Of a stretch of 64,000 nt of DNA, positions 29,968 to 39,841 are shown in pieces. Made by a program: the position numbers and the translations under genes. Origin of the DNA: Zeimonas sp003577305 (GTDB lineage: Bacteria; Pseudomonadota; Gammaproteobacteria; Burkholderiales; Burkholderiaceae_E); assembly GCA_030263385.1 (NCBI GenBank), contig SZOX01000004.1, positions 1 to 64,000 on the forward strand. The letters run 5' to 3'. Each line of letters begins with the position of its first letter. Within the stretch, counting starts at the first letter, position 1. The notes beneath the pieces are model-generated. The model saw only the letters and a list, made by a program, of their open reading frames with translations. It was not told the origin of the DNA and did not search any database.

Positions 29968-31017
29968 TCAGCGCCAGCCGGTGCGATCGATGATCTTCGA
30001 GGCGGCGATCTGCGCGCGCCCGATCGAGGCGAGCGGCAGCGAGTCGGCCTTGAACGCTCCGAGCGACTCGAGTTCGCGGTTGTTCAGCTTCACCGAACTC
30101 ACCACCGGCCACTCGTTGTTGCCGCCGGCCAGATAGGCCTGTGCCGCATCGCCGGCCAGGTATTCGATGAAGCGCACCGCGTTCTCGCGATGCGGGGCAT
30201 GGCGGGCCAGCGCCGCGCCCGAGACGTTGACGTGGGTGCCGAAGCTCTTCTGGTTCGGCCAGACCATGCCGACGCGCTCGGCGACTTCACGGTCGGCCGG
30301 CTTGTTCGAGCGCATCAGCCGCACCAGATAGTAGGTGTTGGTCAGCGCCACGCCGCATTCGCCGGTGGCCACCGCGCGGATCTGGTCGGTGTCGCCGCCG
30401 CGCGGCGAGCGCGCGAAATTGGCCACGACGCCGCTCGCCCACTGTTCGGCCTTCGCCTCGCCCAGGTGCTCGGACATCGCACCGATCAGCGACAGCATGT
30501 ACGGGTGTGCGCCGGAGCGGGTGCAGACCTTGCCCTTCAGTTCGGGGCGCGCAAGATCCTCGTAGTTCTGCACCAGCGCCGGATCGATCTTCGCCTTGTT
30601 GTAGACGATCACGCGCGCGCGCGTCGAGATGCCGAACCACTCGCTGCCCTTGCCGTCGTCCTTGCCGCGCAGCGTCGGCGGGATCCGCGCCTCGAGCAGC
30701 GCCGACTTCAGAGGCTGGAACAGGCCCTCGACCTGCGCCTTCCACAGCCGCGCCGCGTCCACCAGCAGGATCACGTCGGCAGGGCTGTTCGCGCCCTCGT
30801 TGCGCAGGCGCTCCAGGATCGCCTCGTCTCCGGCCTCGATGCGGTTGATCCTGATGCCGGTCTGCCTCGTGAATTCGGCGTACAGATTCTCGTCGGTCTG
30901 ATAGTGGCGCGCCGAGTAGAGGTTGAGCACCTTGTCCTGCGCCTGTACGGCCGGGACGGCGACTGTGGTGCCGAGCGCCAGGGCGGCGGCGATCGCGGAG
31001 AGCTTGGATCGGAGCAT
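29968..31017 (-). CDS. Ferric-iron ABC transporter substrate-binding protein (FbpA/FutA type)
   Basis: A 349-residue periplasmic binding protein. The signal peptide MLRSKLSAIAAALALGTTVA ends near PAVQAQDKV. The mature part has VLNLYSARHYQTDENLYAEF, DEAILERLRNEG, FGISTRARVIVYNK and ALTNTYYLVRL, the last containing the paired Tyr that coordinate Fe(III) in FbpA-type proteins. It should deliver ferric iron to an ABC permease. No permease or ATPase gene is next to it, so it is an orphan here. It is divergent from the DUF2325 gene across a 215-bp spacer. Confidence 0.9.
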   Translation of the reverse strand: MLRSKLSAIAAALALGTTVAVPAVQAQDKVLNLYSARHYQTDENLYAEFTRQTGIRINRIEAGDEAILERLRNEGANSPADVILLVDAARLWKAQVEGLFQPLKSALLEARIPPTLRGKDDGKGSEWFGISTRARVIVYNKAKIDPALVQNYEDLARPELKGKVCTRSGAHPYMLSLIGAMSEHLGEAKAEQWASGVVANFARSPRGGDTDQIRAVATGECGVALTNTYYLVRLMRSNKPADREVAERVGMVWPNQKSFGTHVNVSGAALARHAPHRENAVRFIEYLAGDAAQAYLAGGNNEWPVVSSVKLNNRELESLGAFKADSLPLASIGRAQIAASKIIDRTGWR

Positions 31018-31128
31018 TGCGGGGATCTTTCGGTATGGTGGATCGGGGAGGAGCGGGAAGAGAGGGAAAAGAGCGGCAGGCGCCGCTGGGAACCAATCTA
31101 AACGAGAAACACTCGCAATAGGCATGAC

Positions 31129-31158
31129 ATTTAAGTGGGAATGGATATCATTTGTCAA
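31129..31158 (-). promoter_or_regulatory. Promoter of the iron-binding protein gene with Fur-like element
   Basis: On the minus strand a perfect TTGACA (31153-31158) lies 18 bp before TTAAAT (31129-31134). The spacer contains AATGATATCCATT (about 31141-31152), which resembles a Fur half-site pair. A TACGAT on the plus strand (31173-31178) could start the divergent DUF2325 transcript, so regulation of the two genes may be linked. Confidence 0.45.
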
Positions 31159-31232
31159 GCAGCGCCTGCGGCTACGATACGTCACGACGGCCACGACGCC
31201 CGGCAGGGCGCACCGACGCACGGGACACGAAG

Positions 31233-31556
31233 ATGAAGGCTCTGGTGGTAGGCGCCGACAGGCTCGGCAACATTCCGCAGGTGCTCACCGAATACGGCAT
31301 CTCGATCATGCGTCATGTCTCGGGACGCGACCCGTCGGCGCAGCGCGCCGACCGCTCGGTGCCGGCCGGCGCCGAACTGCTGATCCTGTTCACCGACTTC
31401 CTGGGCCACAACGTCATGCGCGGCTACCGCGACGCGGCACGCCGCCAGGGGCTGCCGGTGCTCGCGTGCCGCCGCTCCACCTGCAGCCTGCGCGGCGCGA
31501 TCGAGTCCTGCTCGTGCTGCCCGCATCGGCGCGACTGTTCCCGCCAGGAGCAATAG
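31233..31556 (+). CDS. DUF2325 protein with a cysteine-rich C-terminus
   Basis: A 107-residue protein. Residues 1 to about 78 (MKALVVGADRLGNIPQVL, then LLILFTDFLGHNVMRGYRDA and GLPVLACR) match the small Rossmann-like DUF2325 family. The last 29 residues carry six cysteines at 79, 84, 93, 95, 96 and 102 plus His98, unlike what I know for the core family, and would suit a metal or Fe-S site. There is no signal peptide. It is divergent from a ferric-iron binding protein. The function is unknown; a redox or metal-sensing role is inference only. Confidence 0.7.
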   Translation: MKALVVGADRLGNIPQVLTEYGISIMRHVSGRDPSAQRADRSVPAGAELLILFTDFLGHNVMRGYRDAARRQGLPVLACRRSTCSLRGAIESCSCCPHRRDCSRQEQ

Positions 31557-31665
31557 CCGGCCCGCGCCACGGCGTGCGCCGGTGGTGCGCACCGGTGCGT
31601 CGCGCCCGTATCGCCTGGTCGTAGAATGCGGATCAGACCGCAATCGACGCAACGGAGGAGACGGA

Positions 31666-33588
31666 ATGGGTGCTGGCGACGTCATCGGGGCGGGCAGCCT
31701 GAGCGGGTTTCACGCGCGCTCGATTGCCGATCGCGAGGGGTTCTGGGGCGAACTGGCGGCCCTGATCGACTGGCAGGCGCCGTTCGAGCGCGTGCTCGAC
31801 TACTCCAGGCCGCCGTTCACGCGCTGGTTCGTCGGCGGGCGCACGAATCTCTGCCACAACGCGGTCGATCGCCACCTGGCGGCGCGGCGCGACCAGCCGG
31901 CGCTGATCTACGTCTCGACCGAAACCGACGACGAGCGCGTCTACAGCTTCGGCGAGTTGCACCGCGAGGTGATGCGCATGGCCGCGATCATGCGCGAACT
32001 GGGCGTGCGCCGCGGCGACCGGGTGCTCATCTACATGCCGATGATCCCCGAAGCGACCTTCGCGATGCTCGCCTGTGCGCGCATCGGTGCGATTCACTCG
32101 GTGGTGTTCGGCGGTTTCGCCTCGCACAGCCTGGCCAGCCGCATCGACGACGCGAGCCCCGTGCTGGTCGTCAGCGCCGACGCCGGCTCGCGCGCCGGCA
32201 AGGTGGTGCCGTACAAGCCGCTGCTCGATGCGGCGATCGACCTGGCGCGCAACAGGCCGGCCAACGTGCTGATGGTCGATCGCGGTCTCGTGCCCTTCGA
32301 GCGGGTGGCCGCGCGCGATCGCGACTACGCGCAGCTGCGCGAGCGGCACCTCGACGCCGAAGTGCCGGTCGAGTGGCTCGAATCGAACGAGATCAGCTAC
32401 ACGCTCTACACCTCGGGCACCACCGGCGTGCCCAAGGGCGTGCAGCGCGATGTCGGCGGCTACGCGGTCGCGCTGGCCGCTTCGATGAAGTACATCTTCT
32501 GCGGCAACGCCGGAGAGACCTACTTCTCGACCAGCGACATCGGCTGGGTGGTCGGCCACTCCTACATCGTCTACGGACCGCTGATCGCCGGCATGGGCAC
32601 GATCATGTACGAGGGCACGCCGCTGCGCCCCGACGCCGGCATCCTCTGGAAACTGGTCGAGAAGTACCGCGTGACCGTGATGTTCTCGGCGCCCACCGCG
32701 ATCCGCGTGCTGAAGAAGCAGGATCCGTCCTGGCTCACCCGCTACGACCTGTCGTCGCTGCGCACGCTGTTCCTGGCCGGCGAGCCGCTCGACGAACCCA
32801 CCGCGCGCTGGATCGGCGAGGCGCTGGGCAAGCCGATCGTCGACAACTACTGGCAGACCGAAACCGGCTGGCCGATCCTCACTGTCGCGCACGGCGTCGA
32901 GAAGACCCCGACGCGCCTCGGCTCGCCCGGCATGCCGATGTACGGCTACGACGTGCGGCTGCTGCACGAACAGACCGGCGAGGAGGTCGGCACCAACGAA
33001 AAAGGGGTCGTGGCGATCATGCCGCCGCTGCCACCGGGCTGCATGCAGACCGTCTGGGGCGACGACGAACGCTTCGTGAAGACTTATTTCTCGACCATTC
33101 CGGGTCGCCTGGCCTATTCGACTTTCGACTGGGGGATCCGCGACGAGGACGGCTACTACTTCATCCTCGGGCGCACCGACGACGTGATCAACGTCGCCGG
33201 CCATCGGCTCGGCACGCGCGAGATCGAGGAGAGCCTGTCGAGCCATCCGGCGGTCGCCGAGTGCGCGGTGGTCGGCGTGGCCGATGCGCTCAAGGGCCAG
33301 GTCGCGATGGCGTTCGTGGTGCTGAAAGATCCTTCGCGTGCTGCCGCCGACGATGCGCGCATGGCGCTCGAAGGCGAGCTGATGGCCACGGTCGACAAGC
33401 AACTCGGGGCGGTCGCGCGGCCCTCGCGGGTGCACTTCGTGACGCTGCTGCCCAAGACCCGCTCGGGCAAGGTGCTGCGTCGCTCGATCCAGGCGATCTG
33501 CGAGGCGCGCGATCCGGGCGACCTCACCACGATCGAGGACCCGGGTGCGCTCGAGCAGCTGCGCCGGGCGGTGGGTTTGCAGGCATGA
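31666..33588 (+). CDS. prpE: Propionyl-CoA synthetase-like AMP-forming ligase
   Basis: A 640-residue acyl-CoA synthetase. Motifs: TLYTSGTTGVPKGVQRDVGG (phosphate loop; the QRDVGGYA continuation is typical of PrpE), FSTSDIGWVVGHSYIVYGPL, DNYWQTETGWPIL, WGIRDEDGYYFILGRTDDVINVAGHRLG and PKTRSGKVLRRSI with the catalytic Lys. It activates propionate (possibly acetate) to the CoA ester through an adenylate. A clear RBS, GGAGGAGACGG, precedes the ATG at 31666. The GlcG-type gene follows after 25 bp. Confidence 0.9.
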   Translation: MGAGDVIGAGSLSGFHARSIADREGFWGELAALIDWQAPFERVLDYSRPPFTRWFVGGRTNLCHNAVDRHLAARRDQPALIYVSTETDDERVYSFGELHREVMRMAAIMRELGVRRGDRVLIYMPMIPEATFAMLACARIGAIHSVVFGGFASHSLASRIDDASPVLVVSADAGSRAGKVVPYKPLLDAAIDLARNRPANVLMVDRGLVPFERVAARDRDYAQLRERHLDAEVPVEWLESNEISYTLYTSGTTGVPKGVQRDVGGYAVALAASMKYIFCGNAGETYFSTSDIGWVVGHSYIVYGPLIAGMGTIMYEGTPLRPDAGILWKLVEKYRVTVMFSAPTAIRVLKKQDPSWLTRYDLSSLRTLFLAGEPLDEPTARWIGEALGKPIVDNYWQTETGWPILTVAHGVEKTPTRLGSPGMPMYGYDVRLLHEQTGEEVGTNEKGVVAIMPPLPPGCMQTVWGDDERFVKTYFSTIPGRLAYSTFDWGIRDEDGYYFILGRTDDVINVAGHRLGTREIEESLSSHPAVAECAVVGVADALKGQVAMAFVVLKDPSRAAADDARMALEGELMATVDKQLGAVARPSRVHFVTLLPKTRSGKVLRRSIQAICEARDPGDLTTIEDPGALEQLRRAVGLQA

Positions 33589-33613
33589 AGGGCACCGCCC
33601 GCACGGAGAACCG

Positions 33614-34024
33614 ATGAACACCAGGCCGGTACTTGCCGCAGTCGACGTGAAGGCGATCGCCGCCGCGGCCGAAGCCGAGGCGCTGCGCAACCAGTGGGCG
33701 GTGTCGATCGCGATCGTCGACGACGGCGGCCACCTGTTGTGGCTGCAGCGCCTCGACGGCGCGGCGCCGGTCTCGGCGCAGATCTGCGAGGCGAAGGCAC
33801 GCACCGCCGCGCTCGGGCGGCGCGAGTCGCGGATCTACGAGGAAATCATCAACGGCGGGCGCACTGCGTTCCTGTCGGCGCCGGCGCTGGAAGGCATGCT
33901 CGAAGGCGGGGTGCCGATCGTCGTGGACGGGCACTGCGTCGGCGCGGTGGGTGTCTCGGGCGTGAAGTCTTCGGACGACGCGCGAATCGCCCGGGCGGGA
34001 ATCGCGGCGCTGTCCGCAGGCTGA
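33614..34024 (+). CDS. GlcG/HbpS-family heme-degrading-like protein
   Basis: A 136-residue protein of the GlcG/HbpS fold: MNTRPVLAAVDVKAIAAAAE, SIAIVDDGGHLLWLQRLDGA, SAQICEAKARTAALGRRES and a C-terminal GAVGVSGVKSSDDARIARAG. Family members bind heme or accompany short-acid utilisation genes. It follows prpE by 25 bp with the RBS-like CGGAGAA and ends just before the convergent coaX. The exact role is not known. Confidence 0.85.
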   Translation: MNTRPVLAAVDVKAIAAAAEAEALRNQWAVSIAIVDDGGHLLWLQRLDGAAPVSAQICEAKARTAALGRRESRIYEEIINGGRTAFLSAPALEGMLEGGVPIVVDGHCVGAVGVSGVKSSDDARIARAGIAALSAG

Positions 34025-34046
34025 GTTGTCCGCCTCACCCGCCGCC

Positions 34047-34814
34047 TCAGCCGAGCGAGCTCGCGATCTGGTACAGGCCTTCGAGCACCAGGTTGTCGTG
34101 GTAGGTGAATTCGATCGTCAGGCGCGGCCCGAGCGTGCGCGCCGCGCCGCCCGACAGGATGCAGCGCAGGTCGGGATGGTTGCGCTTGTGCAGGTAGTAG
34201 AGCCGCTCGACCGCGCCTGCCTGCGCGTGTGCGCACCCCGACGCGATCGCGTCCACCGTCTGACGCGGGTAATCGACGTATTCGCCCTGCGCATCGGGCA
34301 GCGTGGCCGTGTTCTGGTGCAGCGCGCGCACCATCAGCCCCAGCCCCGGCATGATGCCGCCCCCAAGGAAGTGCCCGTCGGCGGTGAGCAGGTCCATCGT
34401 GGTCGCGGTGCCGCACACCACGACCAGCGCGGCGCGCTCGCCCACCAGCGCGCGAGCGCCGATCATCGCGGCCCAGCGATCACAGCCCAGCGCGGCCGGA
34501 TTCAGGTAGCCGTTCTTCACGCCGCACTGCTCGGCGCGCGAGGTGATCCAGTGCGGCTCGGGTGCGTCGGGCCAGATCTCGAGCGAGCGCAGCGTCGGGT
34601 TCACGACGCCGGTGCCGGCGACGTTGGAGATCACGATCGCGCCCGGAGTCGGCTGGCGTCGCCACTCCTTGGTCACCATCGAGACTTCCTCGAGCAGCAC
34701 GCGGCCGAAGGCCAGTTGCTTGTCCTGCGCGAGCGACCGGCCGGCCGATGACGGCGGAGAGTAGGTTCCCCACTTGAGGAACGTGTTGCCGATGTCGATC
34801 AGCAGGTAGCTCAT
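34047..34814 (-). CDS. coaX: Type III pantothenate kinase
   Basis: A 255-residue ASKHA-fold kinase catalysing the first step of coenzyme A synthesis. The phosphate-1 motif is LLIDIGNTFLKWG, the catalytic region is NPAALGCDRWAAMIGAR, and the phosphate-2 and adenosine regions are VCGTATTMDLLTADGHFLGG and ILSGGAARTLGP. The start overlaps the fumarase stop as ATGA, a rather unusual partner; in related genomes coaX usually follows birA. It converges on the GlcG gene. Confidence 0.92.
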   Translation of the reverse strand: MSYLLIDIGNTFLKWGTYSPPSSAGRSLAQDKQLAFGRVLLEEVSMVTKEWRRQPTPGAIVISNVAGTGVVNPTLRSLEIWPDAPEPHWITSRAEQCGVKNGYLNPAALGCDRWAAMIGARALVGERAALVVVCGTATTMDLLTADGHFLGGGIMPGLGLMVRALHQNTATLPDAQGEYVDYPRQTVDAIASGCAHAQAGAVERLYYLHKRNHPDLRCILSGGAARTLGPRLTIEFTYHDNLVLEGLYQIASSLG

Positions 34815-36334
34815 TCGGAGCTCACCGGGAGTTTCCCTATCCGGGCCTGCCACTCGCGCGGACCGGTCTCGTGCACCGAGGTGCCACTGGCATCGACCGC
34901 CACCGTCACCGGCATGTCCTGCACCTCGAACTCGTAGATCGCCTCCATGCCCAGGTCGGCGAAGCCCACCACGCGGGCCCTGCGGATCGACTTCGAGACC
35001 AGGTAGGCAGCGCCGCCCACTGCCATCAGGTAGGCCGCCTTGTGCCGGCGGATCGCGTCGATGGCCCCGGGTCCGCGTTCGGCCTTGCCGACCATCGCCA
35101 GCAAGCCGGTCTGCGACAGCATCATGTCGGTGAACTTGTCCATCCGCGTCGAAGTCGTCGGCCCCGCCGGCCCCACGACCTCGTCGCGCACCGGGTCGAC
35201 CGGGCCGACGTAGTAGATCACGCGCCCGGCGAAGTCCACCGGCAACTTCTCGCCGCTCGCCAGCATGTCCTGGATGCGCTTGTGGGCCGCGTCGCGGCCG
35301 GTGAGCATCCGCCCCGAGAGCAGCAGCGTCTGCCCCGGAGCCCAGGAGGCCACTTCCTCGCGCGTGAGCGTGTCGAGGTCGACCCGCCTCGAGCTGCGTA
35401 CGTTCGGCGTCCAGTGCACGTCGGGCCAGGCCGACAGCGGCGGAGGTTCGCAGAAAGCGGGTCCGGAGCCGTCGAGCACGAAGTGTGCGTGCCGGGTCGC
35501 GGCGCAGTTCGGGATCATGGCCACCGGCTTGGAGGCCGCGTGGGTCGGGAACATCGCGATCTTCACGTCGAGCACCGTGCTCAGGCCACCCAGCCCCTGC
35601 GCACCGATGCCCAGTGCGTTCACCTTCTCGTACAGTTCGACGCGCAACTCCTCGAGCCGGTTCGACGGTCCGCGTGCCAGCAGGTCGAACATGTCGAGCG
35701 GCTCCATCAGCGCCTGCTTGGCCATCAGCACCGCTTTCTCGGCGGTGCCTCCTATGCCGATGCCGAGCATTCCCGGCGGGCACCAGCCGGCGCCCATCGT
35801 CGGCACCGTCTTCAGGACCCAGTCGACGATCGAGTCCGAGGGGTTGAGCATGGCCAGCTTCGACTTGTTCTCCGAACCGCCACCCTTGGCGGCGACCGTC
35901 ACCTCGACCGTGTCGCCCGGCACGAGTTCCACGTTCACCACCGCCGGCGTGTTGTCGCGGGTGTTCCTGCGCTCGAACTGCGGGTCGGCGACCACCGAGG
36001 CGCGCAGCGTGTTCGACCGATCGAGATAGGCGCGACGCACGCCCTCGTCGATCGCGTCGGCGAGCGAGCCGCCGAAGCCCTCGAAGCGCACTCCCATGCC
36101 GATTCTCAGGAACACGTTGACGATGCCGGTGTCCTGGCACAGCGGGCGGTGCCCTTCCGCGCACATCCGCGAATTGGTCAGGATCTGGGCGATCGCGTCT
36201 CTTGCAGCCGGGCTCTGCTCGCCCTCGTGGGCTCGCGCCAGGTGCTCGATGTAGTCGCGCGGATGGTAGTAGCTGATGAACTGCAGCGCAGCACGCACCG
36301 ATTCGATCAGATCGTCCTGCCTGATGACGGTCAT
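34811..36334 (-). CDS. Fumarate hydratase, class I (iron-sulfur)
   Basis: A 507-residue class I fumarase with fused alpha- and beta-type parts. Candidate [4Fe-4S] ligands are the Cys in RPLCQDTGIVNVFL, AGWCPPGMLGIGIGGT and MIPNCAATRHAHF. The beta part has LSGRMLTGRDAAHKRI, GPAGPTTSTRMDKFTDMML and KAAYLMAVGGAAYLVSKSI. It interconverts fumarate and malate. The start MTVIRQDDLIESVR is preferred to far-upstream codons that would run into the divergent acs leader; a TAGAAT -10-like box lies at 36363-36368 on this strand. It is coupled to coaX by 4 bp. Confidence 0.93.
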   Translation of the reverse strand: MTVIRQDDLIESVRAALQFISYYHPRDYIEHLARAHEGEQSPAARDAIAQILTNSRMCAEGHRPLCQDTGIVNVFLRIGMGVRFEGFGGSLADAIDEGVRRAYLDRSNTLRASVVADPQFERRNTRDNTPAVVNVELVPGDTVEVTVAAKGGGSENKSKLAMLNPSDSIVDWVLKTVPTMGAGWCPPGMLGIGIGGTAEKAVLMAKQALMEPLDMFDLLARGPSNRLEELRVELYEKVNALGIGAQGLGGLSTVLDVKIAMFPTHAASKPVAMIPNCAATRHAHFVLDGSGPAFCEPPPLSAWPDVHWTPNVRSSRRVDLDTLTREEVASWAPGQTLLLSGRMLTGRDAAHKRIQDMLASGEKLPVDFAGRVIYYVGPVDPVRDEVVGPAGPTTSTRMDKFTDMMLSQTGLLAMVGKAERGPGAIDAIRRHKAAYLMAVGGAAYLVSKSIRRARVVGFADLGMEAIYEFEVQDMPVTVAVDASGTSVHETGPREWQARIGKLPVSSE

Positions 36335-36453
36335 GGCCTGTCCTCGCTGGAACCGGGCGTCGATTCTAGCGGAACGTGGATATGGCTCCCTCGCGGGCCT
36401 CATCGGGACTATCCTATTGCGACGCATCAAGCGCATGGGGCGGCGCACGGGGT

Positions 36454-36502
36454 CCGACCGGAAGCGGTCGGCGTAAGCGAGTCGTAAGGCATCGCTCGTA
36501 AG
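36454..36502 (+). repeat. acs leader: hairpin and triple CGTAAG repeat
   Basis: A perfect 7-bp hairpin, CCGACCG-GAAG-CGGTCGG (36454-36471), is followed by three copies of CGTAAG at 36472, 36483 and 36497. They end 48 bp before the acs start. There is no T-run, so it is not a standard terminator. It may be a regulatory leader or an operator array. Confidence 0.4.
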
Positions 36503-36549
36503 GTGGCCGCAGTCGACAAAGGCAGGAAGTGCGAACAGGAGGGTGAGCG

Positions 36550-38535
<1,986 letters not shown>

Positions 38536-38617
38536 GCCAGGCAGGCCGGGCCGCCGTGGCGGGCCGCAACAGGGGCGGGCAGGCAACGGATCTGCCCGCC
38601 AGGGGGAGACAGCAAGC

Positions 38618-38899
38618 GTGCTGGGCGTGGTGATCGTACTCAAGGGGTTCGTCGAGTTCGTCGGGCTGCTGCTGCTCGCCCAGGGGCTCGTCTTCCTGAT
38701 GAGCTTCGGTCGGCACGAGTCCAACCCGGTCTACCGTCTGATCCGTTTCCTCGCCTCTCCGGTCACCCGGCTCGTGCGGCGCGTCGCGCCCCGGTTCGTC
38801 GTCGATCGCCACGTTCCGGCGCTGGCGTTCGTTCTGTTGTTCTGGATCTGGGTGGCCCTCGCGGTGGCCAAGCTCAGGCTCCAGATGCCGACGGGCTGA
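38618..38899 (+). CDS. YggT-like small membrane protein
   Basis: A 93-residue protein with two hydrophobic helices (about residues 1-30 and 65-87). A YggT-like loop, NPVYRLIRFLASPVTRLVRR, lies between them. The start is GTG with a strong RBS, AGGGGGAGAC. It lies 82 bp after acs and 4 bp before the TPR gene. A role in membrane organisation is known only loosely for YggT; here the link with acetate genes is contextual. Confidence 0.75.
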   Translation: MLGVVIVLKGFVEFVGLLLLAQGLVFLMSFGRHESNPVYRLIRFLASPVTRLVRRVAPRFVVDRHVPALAFVLLFWIWVALAVAKLRLQMPTG

Positions 38900-38903
38900 A
38901 CCG

Positions 38904-39533
38904 ATGGGTGCCGCCGCGATCGGCTTTCTCGAAGTCTGGTACTACCGCCAGATGGCGCTCTGGGCCGGACTGCTCGGACGCACCGGACTCGAGCTCGAAT
39001 ACTGGGAGCGCGTGCGCGCGCTGCGCCCGCGCGACACCGGCACGCTGGCGGCGATCGCGAACCGGCGCGCCGCGCAGGGGGACACGCACGGCGCGATCGC
39101 GGTGCTCGAGTATTCGGTGCAGGTCGATCCCGGCACGTCTCACGCCTGGTTCAACCTCGGTTTCCTGCGGCAGGAGCTCGGCGAGCACGAGGCTGCCTGC
39201 GATGCGTTCGACCGGGCGATCGCGCTCGATCCGAAGCTCGACCGCGCCTGGTACGGCAAGGCGCTGTCGCTGGTCAAACTCGGCCGCGTCGAGGATGCGG
39301 TCGGGCCGCTGAAGAAAGCGATCGAGCTGCAGCCGATGTCACCCTACGGCTACTACCAGCTCGCACACGTCTGGCACCGGCTCGGAGACGCCGGGCGGGT
39401 CGCGTCCACCATTCGCAGGCTCTCGGAGTTCGAGCCGAAGGTGGCGCTGCAGCTGCAGCGCGAAACCGGCGTGGACGCCGGCGTCGAGGATCCGTTCCGG
39501 CCGGGCGCGCGCGCGGCCCGCAATGGTTCGTGA
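38904..39533 (+). CDS. Tetratricopeptide-repeat protein
   Basis: A 209-residue protein made mostly of TPR units: about residues 42-75 (TLAAIANRRAAQGDTHGAIA), 76-110 (SHAWFNLGFLRQELGEHEAA), 111-145 (DRAWYGKALSLVKLGRVEDA) and 146-180 (PYGYYQLAHVWHRLGDAGRV). The N-terminal VWYYRQMALWAGLLGRTGLE is hydrophobic and may anchor it. It lies 4 bp after the YggT-like gene. It is likely a scaffold for a neighbouring membrane protein; the partner is unknown. Confidence 0.8.
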   Translation: MGAAAIGFLEVWYYRQMALWAGLLGRTGLELEYWERVRALRPRDTGTLAAIANRRAAQGDTHGAIAVLEYSVQVDPGTSHAWFNLGFLRQELGEHEAACDAFDRAIALDPKLDRAWYGKALSLVKLGRVEDAVGPLKKAIELQPMSPYGYYQLAHVWHRLGDAGRVASTIRRLSEFEPKVALQLQRETGVDAGVEDPFRPGARAARNGS

Positions 39534-39577
39534 CACGGGTGGCAAGCACCCGACGAGGAGAGGAGAGGAGAGCAGAC

Positions 39578-39841
39578 ATGGAACTGAGTGCCAAGCACCA
39601 TGAGTACTGGCGACGAAACCTGCGCATCGCGTCGATACTGCTCGCGATCTGGTTCGTCGTCACTTTCGTGATCGCGTATTTCGCGCGATCGCTGACCTTC
39701 GATTTCTTCGGCTGGCCATTCTCGTTCTGGGTGGCCGCGCAGGGGGCGCTGGTCGTCTACCTGCTGCTGATCATCTACTACGCGCGCTACATGAACAAGA
39801 TGGACCAGGAGTTCGGCGTAGCGGAAGGAGACCTCGAATGA
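39578..39841 (+). CDS. DUF4212 sodium:solute symporter small subunit
   Basis: An 87-residue membrane protein with two helices (about residues 15-38 and 50-72), the YWRRNLRIASILLAIWFVV start and FFGWPFSFWVAAQGALVVYL core, typical of DUF4212, the small partner of VC2705-type symporters. The ATG at 39578 follows a purine-rich leader, GAGGAGAGGAGAGGAGAGC. Its stop overlaps the large subunit start by 4 bp, so both should be made together. Confidence 0.92.
   Translation: MELSAKHHEYWRRNLRIASILLAIWFVVTFVIAYFARSLTFDFFGWPFSFWVAAQGALVVYLLLIIYYARYMNKMDQEFGVAEGDLE

Noticed and set aside
36335..36549. Sigma-54 promoter for acs
   Set aside because: No GG-N10-GC element with proper flanks was found in the spacer.
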